Notes: generated by a model not told the origin, from the letters alone. A DNA stretch of 64,000 nucleotides from Dugong dugon (GCA_030035585.1 CM057471.1:93001819-93065818); one strand, 5' to 3'. Shown: positions 1-11,288, counted from the stretch's first letter. Numbers and translations: made by a program.

Positions 1-3000
1 TTCCCTTGTGCTCCAAGATATCTTGTATGCAACTCTACCCTTATCATCATCATCTTCTTTGTCTTCATCATACTATATTGGATTAGTCTCTTTCCCTGCT
101 ATTTGCATACCAGAATACTACTTCCTTGAGAGCAGGTATCATATGAGAGAATAAATGATTGCATACTATTCCCAAAATGCTTTACTCTGTATACAGACTC
201 ATAAAGGTGGGAGAGTGTGAGTAACCAACGGATCTCATGTACATTTTTCCTTCAGTAAATGGTTTCAGCGTCTATCTTCAGTAAATATTTGCTTTTAGGG
301 GTGGGCTTTAACTTTGGATTTGAATTGAACGCAAAGTAGGGCCTTAGCTGTGGTGGTTCTTATCTTACACTTTACCCTACTCGTTCTGTCACGCTCCTGC
401 TTCTATTCCTCCCTATCTATGCCAACCCCTTCCCATAGGTAGAACAGGTGAAAATGTTTTTATAACCTCAGAGGAAGAATTAAGAACAGTTAAGACTTCA
501 TAAACCTGAAAAAACAAACAAATAAAATACAGGTAAGCATGTTTATAGACAAATAGAACCTAAGTATATTTTTGAAATAATTTTCCTCCACTTTTTCCTA
601 TCTTTCTTTCTCTGTCTCCCTCTCTTTTGCATTTTGGGAATTGGTCCAAACTTCTTTTCAGAATACCTTGATCTTTAATTCTGCAAACAAGGCCAAAACT
701 TTCCTTGCTTCATCTGTTGCAATTTCCTCTTTCACGGTGTTTCAAGACTCAACTAAAATTTTAAGAGTCCAGAATGTTGCAGCTGAACCATTTTCCTATT
801 TGAAGAATACATAATCAGAATTCTTTCCTCATATGCTACCTTTCCAGCAGGGCTATTTTTTCACCCTCAGAAATACATAGTGTCAGAATTTCTCAAAGAA
901 GTTAAGAGGTGAGAGTTAAACCCAGAATGCTCTTGTAACGGCTTTCCAGAGGGATTATCTCTTGTCCAGATTCCACTCCAGGGTCCCTGGGTTCTCCCTC
1001 GCAAACTCTCTGCCCTAGACCTGGACCAAATGTAAAGAATTGTTGTTCAAAAGGACAAGTTTCCATTTTCATCTTATTCAACGTTTAGTATCAGTTGTAT
1101 ATCCCGAAGTTTTTTTTTTTTTCTTTTGGTCTTACGATATTTAAAATTCTCTTTATATCATCTGGAAACTGGTTTCCCTTAATGATCTCAGTCTAGCCCC
1201 ACCTTTCTCTAGTGCTTGCTTCCTTTCTGTCCTAATATTTCTTGGTTATGGTTGGAAAGACATTTTTTTTCTTTGTACACCTCCACTTGAGGAGTTCTTC
1301 TTTACGCTCTATGGGGTGGGGTCAGGACAGATTACCCAACATGCAAGGTACGTACAGGCTTAACTGTGCTTATTTATTAATCTGTAATACACAATTTCAC
1401 CAGAAATTAGTAAATAAGCACAATTAAACTCATGCGTACGTCGCTTACTGTAAGCTGGTGCATACCTTGTTTACTGGTTAATGCTCTCCCGGGTGGGGGA
1501 AGGTTCACCTTCTCAGGAGTTTACCCCGCTGAGCCCACACGCCTTACGCTCACACCTCCCAGGTTTCTCTCCTTTCTAATTGCATCTTCTCAGGCTTTTT
1601 TTCAGTATAGCCTGGGACTGTTTCCACTTACACCTTGATGGCTTGAAGATTTTATGTTTCTTAGTGTGCAAAGAGCTCACCCTGCTAACTGTGATAATTT
1701 TTACATAATAAGGTATCTATCAGTAAATGCTTGAATGAAGGAAAGAGTGAATGACTTTTACCAGTTATTATTTTCTTTCTCTGGGCTCTTTGCTTCTAAC
1801 GCCTTCTGTTTCCTAAAAAGGAATACCATATCTAGATTTGCTAACTGCTTTCCCTTATTTTTTCTTTTTTTTCTGGTAAAGTAGCTTTGATTGGTAGTCA
1901 GGAAAAATTTTTAAGTTAAAAAGAGGTGTAGAAGAAGTGCTGATGTAGAGACAAATAGATGCAGCTCCGAGTATGCAGCCTGAGTATGGACTGATTTGAC
2001 ATCGAAGTGCTCTATATCTATAAAATTAGCTCATTGGAAGGCTTTTATCTTGATGCCATAATACCTCTAATTAGCATAGCTTTGAAACCTGCCTTCTATG
2101 AAGCCGCCCAAGTAAGTGATTCTCAGTCTTTGCATGTCATCTTTCAGCCATGGCTTTGTTAAAGCAAGCTGACTTAAGCTTAGTCATAATTACAAAACTT
2201 TTGGTGGGCATAGCAAGATACTTTGATATTTCACTTTACTGTCCAAAAGAACTTAAGGAAGATGAGCTCATTATGAGGGAATGAATAACATTGTTCATTA
2301 CCAACTGTTACCGTTGGTCTTCTCTGAATATCCTACATCAGTTGGTCTTGGAAGTGGTGAAGTTAATTTTAAGAAAGTTCACCTTCCTAGAATATTCTGT
2401 GCCTTATGCATGAGCTTGCCTGCCTTGGTATTCAGAACACAGACATTTCTACACATAAGCATTCAGTCAGGGGCCTTGGGTCCTTGTGGCCTTGGGCAAA
2501 TTTGGCTTGAGACTTCTGCCTCCATTTTGGCCGGCAGTGTCTTCATGCAGGGGACTCAGAGAATGAATTCCATAGCAGTGACAGTTCTTTGGAGTTGGAA
2601 AGTTGCAAAGTCTGAAAGTAGTTACAGAGACTTAAAGACCAGAAAAAGTTTTCTTTCTTGTCTCCTGCTGTTGCTAAGGCTGGAACAGTCAACCACAATG
2701 AGAAACACAAAGCTTCTCCATCTTGGTATCCATTGCTGAAGCATGGGACACAGTTTCTGTAGAAATAAAGTCAACGAGGCAGGGTGTGCACAATTGGAAT
2801 AGTGCTTTCGTTGCATTGCATCCCTTGAAATTAGGTCCTTTGTAGATGAGACCAGGACTCAAGTCTCCAATGATTATATGCCTGCAGAGACTAAAGCAAC
2901 TTAAAAACAAAAGCTGGACACACAACTCACTTGTATACATGTAAAACCAGGGTCTGGCCAAAATAGAACTGTAAGTTCTCAGTTCCCGTTACTGGTGGTA

Positions 3001-3320
3001 CCAGAGCTACCCAGCCATGCAATTCTCCTGCATCAACCTAAAACCTAATGTTTAGAACTAGAAATAATTGTCTGAACATTACTCACCAAGGTTAGGATAG
3101 TATTTTAGCCATTTCGACGTTTAGTGCAAGCTCTGGGTAATATAAGAGAAAATTACTGAAACCTTAGAAGGAAGCAATTAAAATAGGGTTGCAAGAAGGA
3201 GGGAAAAGTTCCATCAGTGTAGGAGAGTTAGATTTTAAACACTTTTGCTGTAATTTCAGCCTCAAACAGTTTCCTTGACAGTTTTGCAGACAGATGTAAA
3301 TTCCTTTTAAAACTTGTCGT
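1..3320. other. Repeat-poor interval without a recognisable gene
   Basis: No open frame here resembles a known family; the longest, 152 codons at 2281-2739 on the + strand, has no recognisable motif and no splice context I would defend. I see short T-rich runs (about 1111-1126 and 1857-1872) and a weak L2/MIR-like tail near 1720-1755, but no SINE, LINE body or LTR that I can name. It is best read as intergenic or intronic single-copy DNA. Confidence 0.5.
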
Positions 3321-3330
3321 ATCTTTACTA

Positions 3331-3829
3331 CCACAGCCTCCACCAGACTGAGTCCAGCACAACTACCATCACCGACTGCTCTGACAGGGAGCACAGTAGA
3401 GGGTCCTGGACAGAACTGGAGAAGAATGTAGAACAAAATTCGAACTCCCAAATGTAGAACAAAATTCGAACTCCCAAAAAAAGACCAGACTTACTGGTCT
3501 GACAGAGACTGGAGATGCCCTGAGAATATGGCCTCCAGACACCCTTATGGCTCAGTAATGAAGTCACTCCTGAGGTTCACCCTTCAGCCAAAGGCCCATA
3601 AAACAAAACGAGACTAAAGGGGCACACCAGCCCAGGGGCAAGGACGAGAAGGCAAGAGGAGACAGGAGGGCCGGTAATGGGGGACCCAAGGTTGAGAAGG
3701 GGCGAGTGTTGACATGTTGTGGGGTTGGCAGTCAGTGTCACAAAACAACATGTATATTAATTGTTTAATGAGAAGATAGTTTGCTCTGTAAACCTTCATC
3801 TAAAGTGCAATAAAAAAATTTAAAAAAAA
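3331..3829 (+). mobile_element. 5'-truncated afrotherian L1, 3' UTR only
   Basis: The segment matches the 3' UTR of the full-length L1 in this window (compare 32590-33060): the 'gactgagtccag' start, the 'agggtcctggacag' block, the 'accagacttactgg' block and the terminal 'cttcatctaaagtgcaat' block occur in the same order. It ends in a polyadenylation-type AATAAA followed by an A-rich tail. Flanks carry a near-duplicate target site, atctttacta at 3321-3330 and atctttttacta at 3830-3841, so this is a normal truncated insertion. It has the simple single 3' terminus, unlike the copies at 33 and 43 kb whose terminus is duplicated. A 26-bp unit is tandemly repeated around 3429-3478. Confidence 0.9.
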
Positions 3830-4074
3830 ATCTTTTTACTATCCAGTTATTAACAGAGGAAACAGATTTTTAAAAGTTATCCTCTAGGCTTTATGGAAAG
3901 AGAGAAATGATAGTCTAATCATCATTTTCCTGTCCTATTGTGGTCTGTATATCATAAGCAGTAAATTGGAGGAGAAGCAAATGGAATCTGGCTAGGATTT
4001 TCCAAAATCAGCATTATGTAAGAAAGGTGAAAGCGATAACTCCAGAAAAAAGTCCATCAACCAAAGAGAATAGA

Positions 4075-4205
4075 TCCATTCATTTATTCCATATTTATTG
4101 AGTGCCTGCCATAGGCCAGTGATGCCACTGGGAGCAAAATCAGAAGTAGCCCATGCCTGCCTAGTTGGTGGGAGAGGGGATTTATAATTATAAATTGAAA
4201 CAAGT
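4075..4205 (-). mobile_element. L2 LINE 3'-end fragment
   Basis: Read on the - strand this has the L2 3' terminus: the block around 'atttattgagtgcctgcc' followed by 'ggccagtgatgccactggg' is the reverse complement of the usual 'ctggcacatagtaggcactcaataaat' ending. It is diverged and short, as expected for an ancient mammalian L2 copy. Confidence 0.6.
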
Positions 4206-4225
4206 GTTATGAAAGGAATATAACC

Positions 4226-4432
4226 AGTTAACCAGTTGCCGTCGAGCTGACTCTGACTCATGGTGACTCCATGTGTGTCAGAGTAGAACTGTGCTCCACA
4301 GGGTTTTCGATGGCTAATTTTTAGAAGTAGATTGCCAGGCCTTTCTTCCTAAGCATCTCTGGGTGGACTTGAACTTCCAATCTTTTGGCTAGTAGCCAAG
4401 TGTGTTAATTGTTTGCACTGTCTAGGGGTATC
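4226..4432 (-). mobile_element. AfroSINE, long form
   Basis: On the - strand this is a tRNA-derived AfroSINE: the tRNA-like head lies at the right end (about 4370-4432) and the 3' body at the left, starting 'accagttgccgtcgagctga'. It carries the middle segment of the long form, recognisable by 'agtagattgccaggcctttc', which short-form copies such as 4606-4766 lack. Divergence is high compared with the 35-kb copy, so this is an old insertion. Confidence 0.88.
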
Positions 4433-4605
4433 ATTTGCAAAAGCAAGATAAAAAGCAACCAAAACATAAAATTATTACAAAAACTCAGAGGTCTCACCAC
4501 CTTAATCACTGTCATGTCAAGTTCTCAACTCTTGATAGGCTCTAGAGATAATTACACTTGACCCTCAGCTCCAGTAAAAATTTTATAGATCACCTGTCTA
4601 TACTC

Positions 4606-4766
4606 TGGAGGCCCTGGTGGTGCAGTGGTTAAGAGCTCGTCTGCTAACCAAAATATCGGCCATTTGAATCCACCAGCTGCTCCTTGAAACCCTATGGGGC
4701 AGTTCTACTCTGTCCTGCAGGGTTGTTATGAGTCAGAATCGACTCAACAGAAATGGGTTTGGTTTG
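4606..4766 (+). mobile_element. AfroSINE, short form, with target duplication
   Basis: Begins 'tggaggccctggtggtgcag', contains the A-box-like 'tggtgcagtggttaag' and a B-box-like 'tttgaatccacc', then the short AfroSINE body ending 'atgggtttggtttg'. An exact 10-bp target duplication, gtctatactc, flanks it at 4596-4605 and 4767-4776. The head is the internal RNA polymerase III promoter of the family; this copy is a SINE, not a tRNA gene. Confidence 0.93.
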
Positions 4767-4934
4767 GTCTATACTCCAGATCCTAGGTTCTAGGTTCTGG
4801 AGCCTAGATTCTAGACTAACTTGGAGCAGAATCTTTGTTTTTTTCTCTTCACTACGGTGTCGCAAGCACATGTGTGTGCTTGGCACAATGGCAGCTCAAT
4901 ACATATTTGCTGAATGAAGGAATAAGTGAGTGAA

Positions 4935-5045
4935 TGAAATTCCTTTCTTTGCAGAGGAGAAAACTGAACCTGAGAAAAGCAAAGTGACTTCCCTAAGATC
5001 ACACTGCTTGTCGGTGGTAGAGCAGGAGAGGGACCCTGTCTCCTG
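4935..5045 (-). mobile_element. MIR SINE fragment
   Basis: The run 'gaggagaaaactgaacctga' followed by 'aagtgacttccctaagatca' and 'gtggtagagcaggag' is the reverse complement of the MIR core (usually 'gaccttgggcaagtcactt' and 'ctcagtttcctc'). It is an ancient tRNA-derived SINE shared by all mammals. Confidence 0.7.
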
Positions 5046-5750
5046 ACGGCTCATTTGCTGCATTTTGTACTACACAGTAATATTTCCTGCAGCTTAAACC
5101 ACAGAAGCACTCACCCGTGAGTGCTGTAATAGGTTTCTAAAACTTATTTAAACCATTAAAAAAAAAAAAAAAAAAAAAACAGGATGAATGTTTGTTTTGG
5201 CTCACTTAACGGGTCAGATATCCAGGAATGCCAAAAGTATATTTGTTTACTCACAGGTAACATAAACGCCATATAATTCTTTTTGTGGTTGTCCAGTCAA
5301 TGTAATTTTTTTTACTGTTCCAGTAAAATGTACATTGATTAGAAATTATTGTTGGAAAAAGACCACTATTCAAAGAGAGGGTCTGAACTAGGTAAGATGT
5401 ATAGATTCCAAAGTACCTGTTTGGGTGCTGTGAAAATGTATGCCTTCCCTTCATTTATTTTTTAAAGATTTGTTCCACACAGAAGAGGAAGCCATCTCCT
5501 GAGGTTGTACTGGTGAAACTCCGCTGGTAAATGAGCTAAGAAAAGAGAGAAGGTAAATAATCTTAACTGTTCGGGTGTTGTAAGAATCAGATATCCCATT
5601 GTATGTGTGCAAAGGAGAAGGAGGATACACTTTTAAATATTAGTTAATAACATCTAACTTTCTTTGCTATAGCCTACTTACTTAGTTTGGGCTATACCAG
5701 AGATTGGGATTAGAAACCTTGAGTTGAACGGTGGAATATTAACATTTCTT
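5046..5750. other. Unique interval with a 22-bp A run
   Basis: No gene or nameable repeat seen. A pure A run occupies about 5158-5179; I cannot identify a retroposed body to its left, so it may be simple sequence. Several short open frames occur on both strands without recognisable content. Confidence 0.45.
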
Positions 5751-5751
5751 A

Positions 5752-5956
5752 TATGCCACTTGCCCTTGAGTCAGTTCTGACTCATGGTGACCCCACGTAT
5801 GTCAGAGCAGAATTGTGCTCCATAGAGATTTCAACCCCTGATTTTTCGGACGTACCTCGCTAGGCCTTTCTTCCGAGGCGCCTTTTCGGTGGACTCGAAC
5901 CTCCAACCTTTCAGTTAGCAGGGGAGTGTGCTAGCCATTTGCCCCACCCAAGGACT
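5752..5956 (-). mobile_element. AfroSINE, long form
   Basis: Reverse-oriented long-form AfroSINE: 3' body 'tgagtcagttctgactcatg' on the left, the long-form middle block 'ctaggcctttcttccgaggc', then the tRNA-like head with 'ggactcgaacctccaacc' (B-box region) and 'gccccaccca' at the right end. Confidence 0.88.
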
Positions 5957-5959
5957 AAC

Positions 5960-7084
5960 ATTTCTTATATTTAAATTTATTTACATACAATATGCTTATA
6001 TTGGTGAAACTCAGAATGACTCTACTTTTGATTTCGTATTAAATCATTGTGTGTTTGAAAACTGCTTCGGCTGCACATTTTTAAAAGGTGCTCTTCCCTG
6101 GGGCTCCCTGAATGTAAAATCGCCATAGAATCTATTAAACACACAGGGCCAATAATTGTGGCTCCTGATAGGGGGGAAGTTCCCTGTAGCAACTAAAAGA
6201 ATAATGTTCCAGACTTTTATTAAAACAATCGTAGGGAAGTATCTTCAATTACATTGCTTGTTAGATAACATCACCTGCATTCTTGCTATCTATATTATTT
6301 GTATGCAGTGAACATTTGTACGAAACCAGAACCAAGCTGATTCATACCTTCCTGAACTTTCTGTGCCAACTATCATTTTCTAAATAATTGTATTTATTAG
6401 CAGGGGCAGGAGAAGTGAAAGGCAGGGGGGAGACTCTTAACTACGTTTCTTTCTGAAACTAGCAATTCGCTAATTTTAAAATCCTAGATATTATCAGTTG
6501 AAACACAGGCTCGGTATAGCCATTTATGCTGCTTTAAATAGCTCGCTACTTTTACACAAGTTTCCATTTTTTTTCTAACTCCTGCTGCATTTCTGATATC
6601 ACCCAGCCATGAGAACCGCTGCCTTGTAGGCAGGCCTCTTGAAGGGAGCAGAGCTGGAATTAGATGCGACAAACTGCATGCTCGCTTATTCATGGGCTTG
6701 ATAAAAATGCTTCCTCTGGGAGGTATTACATTTCCATCTTCAAGTCTGAGAGTTTGGGCACCCAAAAGCGATTGTCGGCAGCCCAGCCAGAGCCAATTTA
6801 ACCTTGCCTTGAACTCTGGTGGCTGGGGGATGGAGGGGGGTGTCCATTGGGACTGCAATGAAAATGTCGACTTTTGGCCCTGCGTCTCCAGCTCCAAAGT
6901 GGGGTTTGGGAAGCCAAAGAAAACAGTTACAGCCTGAGCTAAGAAGCAAGGAGAGAAAAGGGCCAGGGACATCATCTAATGGACCCTGAAGCTCAGCAAG
7001 CACAAGGAGAGCCAGAGAGTTAGAAGTAAGGCCTTCTCCTTGTACTCGACACCTTCAGTGCCTCTGGTTTCTCATCTTTAAAAG
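5960..7084. other. Repeat-free block, possible conserved non-coding DNA
   Basis: About 1.1 kb between an AfroSINE and a MER5A fossil with no transposon I can recognise. The sequence mixes AT-rich stretches containing homeobox-type TAAT cores with a GC-richer end (about 6600-7000). Open frames of 163 codons (6484-6975, - strand) and 81-87 codons overlap each other on opposite strands, which argues against coding. Function cannot be assigned from one sequence. Confidence 0.35.
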
Positions 7085-7237
7085 TAGGCATTGTGTAAAT
7101 CTTTGCTACTCAAATTGTGTTCCATGTGCTAATAGCATCTGCACCTCCTGGGAGCTTGTTAGAAATGCAGAATCTCAGGCCCTGCCTCAGACTTCCTGAA
7201 TCAGAATCTACATTTTAACAGGATCTCCAAGTGATTT

Positions 7238-7410
7238 GGATTCCCATCGGGTGGTGCAAACTGTTAACATGTTCTCTGCTAACTGAGAGGTTGGAATTTT
7301 GAGTCCACCCAAAGGTGCCTCAGAAGAAAGGCCTGGTGATCTACTTCCAGAAAATCAGCTATTGAAAACCCTATAGAGCACAGTTCTACTCTGCAACATA
7401 TGGCAACTGG
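7238..7410 (+). mobile_element. AfroSINE, left arm of an inverted pair
   Basis: Starts at the target-site junction with a tRNA-like head ('gggtggtgcaaactgttaac' and B-box-like 'ttttgagtccacc'), continues through the long-form middle ('cagaagaaaggcctggtgat') and ends near 'caacatatggcaactgg'. Its 3' end faces the 3' end of the next SINE, so the two form a tail-to-tail inverted repeat. Confidence 0.85.
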
Positions 7411-7423
7411 TGGTGGCGGCCAA

Positions 7424-7628
7424 ACCAGCTGCCATCCAGTCGATTCTGACTCATGTTGACCTCATGTGTTCAGGAGTAGAACTGCGCTCGGTAGGGTTTT
7501 CAAGGATATGACCTTTCAGAGGCAGATCATCAGGCCTTTCTTCTGAGGCATCTCTGAGTGGGTTCAAACCACCAACTTTTTACTTACTAGTCAAGTGCTT
7601 AACTGTTTGCGCCACCCAAAACTCCTTG
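7424..7628 (-). mobile_element. AfroSINE, right arm of an inverted pair
   Basis: Reverse-oriented long-form AfroSINE starting 'accagctgccatccagtcga' and ending in the tRNA-like head 'tgtttgcgccacccaaaact'. It lies 13 bp from the previous copy in opposite orientation. The only target duplication I can find flanks the pair, not the single elements. Confidence 0.87.
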
Positions 7629-7690
7629 GTGGTGGTGGTAGCCAAGTGATTTCTATACATTTCATAGTTTGAGAAGCTCTGGTGCGTAAG

Positions 7691-8702
7691 GCCCAGGTCC
7701 AAATACCCAGTAGCAAATCCATAATGGTAGCCCCTCCTTTAAACACAAAGGGTATTGACAGCCTTGATGTGTATAAACTAAATCAGTAGGCATTCACTGA
7801 GCTCCTATCGAGGCAAGGGCACCCACTGAAGGCTTGGCCAGGTTTAACAAATGTACCAGAGCGCCCTTTTACTTCTCAGAGCTATAAAGATGAGATAAGC
7901 AGAGAAAAAATAATAATTCATACACAGGAGTATAACCCAGGGGCACTATTGAAACTGAGTGTGCAAATCTATCTTGGGAAAGAACAGGATAACAGAGGCT
8001 GTTCTGGGAGTTACACTCACACAGATGTTTCTGACTCCGTTGGGGTTTCATGCAGAGAGGGATTTGGGACTTTTGCCAAATCCCCAACCCCTAATAGCCA
8101 GAGTTCCATCATTGTCAGAAGGGCACAATTGGTTATCATCCTCTGGGAGAAGACCCTTACAAACAACTGGAAATTCACCTCAGCCGTGAGACCCAGAAGA
8201 ACTGGTTCCTTCCCCAAAGAGTAGCCCAATAGGACTAAGGAGAGAGATGTGCACCACTATCATGATACAGACACTTCCTTCTCTTTCAGTGGCCCCTAGG
8301 GCCTTCTCACCAGTCCCTTGAAGGGTGATGCCACCTTGTCACTGCTCTCCCAGAGTTCATCAAGAACCAGAGGGGTGCTGCAAAAATAACCTTGCATTTT
8401 TCCAACTGCTTAGAGCTCTCTGGGGAAGCAGGAGACACCAGAGCACTCCAGAGCTGCAGGCAGGAGAGCTGTTGGGCATGGCTGGGCCCGCTGATGATGT
8501 AGCTACGGTAAGCCCTGGAGAGCCATTTTGGATAAGATTGGGTGCTGACAGGAGCCATCAGCCAGAGGAAATGATGTTGAGAGCCGGTATGTGAAATCCC
8601 TGCTGATGGAGGTTGCCACCACCCAAAGAAGCTGAGATAACCACACTCTTGGACTCTGGGTCAGACACTGTATCAGGAAAGCTCTAAGCGAGGTATTCCA
8701 TC
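7691..8702. other. Unique interval
   Basis: No gene recognised. Overlapping open frames of 70-91 codons at 7869-8229 and 83-89 codons at 8307-8594 lie on opposite strands over the same DNA, the usual sign of chance frames in GC-balanced sequence. No nameable repeat was found. Confidence 0.45.
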
Positions 8703-9140
8703 TGTCAATTTGTCGTACTGTAGTGGCTTGTTATTGCTGTGATGCTGAAAACTATGCCACTGATATTTCAAATACCAGCAGGGTCACCCATGGTGGACAG
8801 GCTTCGGCAGAGTTTCCAGGTTAAGATAGACTAGGAAGAAAGGCCTGGCTATTTACTTATAAAAATTAGCCAATGAAAACCTCATGGATTGCAACAGAAC
8901 ATTGTCTGACTCACTTACATTGGACACATCATCAAGGGGGATCATGTGCTAGAAGAGGACATTGTGTTTGATGAAGCAGAGGGCCAGTGAGGGCAAGGGA
9001 GACCCTCAGTGAGACAGATTGGCACAACAGCTGCAATGATGGGCTTGAACATGCCGGCGGTTGTGAGGATGGCATTTTGTTCTGTTGTACATTAGTAACG
9101 ATGAATTGGAGTCAACTCGATGATAGCTGTCTGTCTAAGG
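8703..9140 (+). mobile_element. RTE-derived composite element (internal + 3' end)
   Basis: The left part (about 8703-8890) matches RTE sequence that is found, reverse-complemented, at 38550-38680: 'ccagcagggtcacccatggt' and 'gcttcggcagagtttccagg'. The right part (about 8905-9135) matches the RTE 3' end seen at 50480-50747 and 55600-56500: 'gaagcagagggccagtgagg', 'gaccctcagtgagacagatt', 'tgttctgttgtacattagta', 'agtcaactcgatga'. Everything between is missing, so this is a deletion derivative or a non-autonomous RTE family rather than a simple 5'-truncated LINE. Confidence 0.72.
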
Positions 9141-9265
9141 AGGTATTATTATCTGCATTTGACAAGTGAGGACACTAAGGCTCAAAGAGATCAAATAGTT
9201 TGTGCCTAGTTGGCCCAAGGTCACATTTGAACCCAGGTCTTCCTGGCCCTACAGTCTATGCTTTT
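9141..9265 (-). mobile_element. MIR SINE fragment
   Basis: Contains 'tgaggacactaaggctcaaa', 'ttggcccaaggtcacatttg' and 'aacccaggtcttcctggc', the reverse complement of the MIR core and its tRNA-like part. It abuts the RTE composite directly. Confidence 0.75.
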
Positions 9266-10356
9266 TTTCTTGCACTGCAGAACTTCCCCTGTGTAGATGG
9301 GGCTCGCCAACAGGAAACAAGACAGTGCTTCGCGGTGAGTCACTAGTTGCCCAGAACTTTACACTGGGAGAAGCAGGTAAGAGTGCCAGGCTGGTGGAAT
9401 TTCCCTATTTGGAGCTCTCAGCCCACCCCATTTGTGGTTTACAGAGAGCTCAGTGTTTCCCACCACTGCCCTTTTCTTCTGCCCCACCTGACACATTATA
9501 CCTCTCAGAAGGGAAGGAGTGCTTGCCTGGCTGGGGAGCTGGATTGGCTGCAGCAAGACCAGCTTCCTGGGCAATCAACTAGCATAGTCACACAAAGCTT
9601 CCCACTTATAAGGGTCTCACACTTGGGTTTAATGTTCTGTGTCTTAAAATTCTTAATAATTTCGTCTTTGAATTTATGTTTCATAAGTGAAGTCTGATGG
9701 GACAATAGAGCACGCTCTAGGGGTAGAAGCCTTGGTTCATGCAAGGCCCCAACTTCTGTTACCTCCTTGCTTCCCTGGGATGGATTCTATGCTGCCTGTC
9801 CCAGCCCTCTGGTGCCCTGGGCCCTACCCAGCCTGCCCTTCCCCTTTCCCCTCCCTACCCTGAAACCATTGCCACCTTCCACCCTGGGATCCAGGTGCCT
9901 AGAACATTTGGCATGTAGGTTGCAATCCCTTACGGGTTTCTTGTCCACCATAGGCTGGAGCAGAGGGCCCATGGGAAGGAGACACTGACTTTTCTACATC
10001 CAACTGTGGCCTTACGTTTTCTTTTTGCCTTGGGCTGCAGTTTTCTAAGATTGAAAATTTCAACATGGTTAAAAGTCAGCACACAGAGGCAGGGCATCTC
10101 TCCCTTCCTTTCTAGAAGCCCAGGAGGAAATAGTCTCAGCCTTCATTTTCTCTCTCTCCTTGGGCACTGTCTCCTCCTCCCACATGGCACCCAGGACTGG
10201 GCCTGCTGCCCTGTTTACAATCTCCATTGGCTTAGCACCAAGCATTAGGAGCAAACTTTCTGACCCTCTAGTTCTAGTTTCTCAGGCCCTGATGGGTGAA
10301 TTTTGTATCAGACTTTTAACGTACTGATAAGATCTGAGACTAAGGTTTATGAATTA
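9266..10356. other. Unique, GC-richer interval
   Basis: No gene or named repeat identified. Pyrimidine-rich stretches occur near 9790-9870 and 10140-10180. Open frames of up to 126 codons (9202-9582, + strand) begin inside the MIR fragment and overlap antisense frames; none has recognisable domains. Confidence 0.42.
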
Positions 10357-10361
10357 GGGGT

Positions 10362-10843
10362 TATCTTAGTTATCTAGTGCTGCTATAACAGAAATACCAC
10401 AAGTGGATTGTTTTAACAGAGAGAAGTTTATTTCCTTACAGTAAAGTAGGCTAAAAGTCCAAATTCAGAGTGTCAGCTCCAGGGGAAGGCTTTCTCTCTC
10501 TGTCGGCCTTCTCATCAATGTTCCCCTGTACTAGGAGCTTCTCTGCGCAGGAACCCCATCTCCAAAGGACATGCTGTGCTCCTGGCACTGCTTTCTTGGT
10601 GGTATGAGGTCTCCCTGTCTCTCTGCTCACTTCTCTTTTTTATATCTCAAGAGATTGCCTCAGGACACAATCCAATCTTGTAGAGTGAGTCCTGCCTTAC
10701 TAGCACAACTGCTCCCCATTCTCCCTCATTAACATCATAGAGGCAGGATTTACAACATATAGGAAAGTCACACATTACCAGAAATCATGGCCCAGAGAAA
10801 TTGATACACACATTTTGGGGGGGACATAATTCAATCCATGACA
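10362..10843 (-). mobile_element. Solo LTR, ERVL-MaLR type (MST/MLT1-like)
   Basis: Reverse-oriented LTR related to the copy at 15265-15681: 'atctagtgctgctataacag' here corresponds to its 3' end, and 'cataattcaatccatgaca' to its 5' end. The right terminus is ...ACA; the left is TATCTTAG where TGTCTTAG is expected, one substitution. A perfect 5-bp target duplication, GGGGT, flanks it (10357-10361 and 10844-10848), the length made by ERVL/MaLR integrases. No internal retroviral region remains. Confidence 0.85.
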
Positions 10844-10849
10844 GGGGTG

Positions 10850-11283
10850 AAATAGATGAGGCATCCCTCTAGGAGTGCTTTGCTTCACAGTTATTTGGGC
10901 CCACTTAAGTAAAAGGAGTCTTCCACATGGTCCAGCTCGCTGGTGTTTGGGGTCAACATCCCCCAAAAAGGAATAGTTACACTTTGCTTTAGCTTCTTTG
11001 GGTATAAATTTCCCTTAGGGATCTTATTGGCAGTAGAAGGGCCTGAGCCAAGGCAGTATTCGGATACAGCTGATCTGTGGCCGAGTGTCATATTAATACC
11101 ATTGTAGTAATACCTAACATCTTCTCAAGGTAAGTGGATGAGAGGAGGGATGCAGAGAGAAATTTCTGATCTTTCAATCAGGTCTCTTTTTTTAGACACA
11201 GAGCAATACATTTTCCTAGTACGAAATCTTCAGGGGCCAAAAACATTGCCTAGAGACAGGCAGCTGTAGCCACCTTAGGTTAT
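10850..11283. other. Unique spacer between two solo LTRs
   Basis: About 430 bp with no recognised repeat or gene; two short antisense open frames of 63-66 codons carry no motif. Confidence 0.4.
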
Positions 11284-11288
11284 AATCT

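Larger units (their letters stand above)
7085..7690 (+). mobile_element. MER5A-like hAT-Charlie fossil, split by SINEs
   Basis: The left part (about 7095-7237) contains the MER5A hallmark 'gggagcttgttagaaatgca' followed by 'gaatctcaggccctgcctca', and the right part (7642-7685) resumes with 'atttcatagtttgagaagct', the MER5A end. The two halves are separated by a pair of oppositely oriented AfroSINEs, with the MER5A sequence ccaagtgattt present on both sides (7227-7237 and 7642-7652). MER5A is a short non-autonomous DNA transposon of early placental age. Confidence 0.85.

Noticed and set aside
2281-2739. 152-codon open frame on the + strand
   Set aside because: No family resemblance and no supporting signals; antisense frames overlap its end.
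4779-4822. Short 'ctaggttctagg' direct and inverted repeats
   Set aside because: Too short and imperfect to be called a transposon end or regulatory palindrome.
6484-6975. 163-codon open frame on the - strand
   Set aside because: Overlapped by 81- and 87-codon frames on both strands, with no known motif; likely chance in GC-richer DNA.
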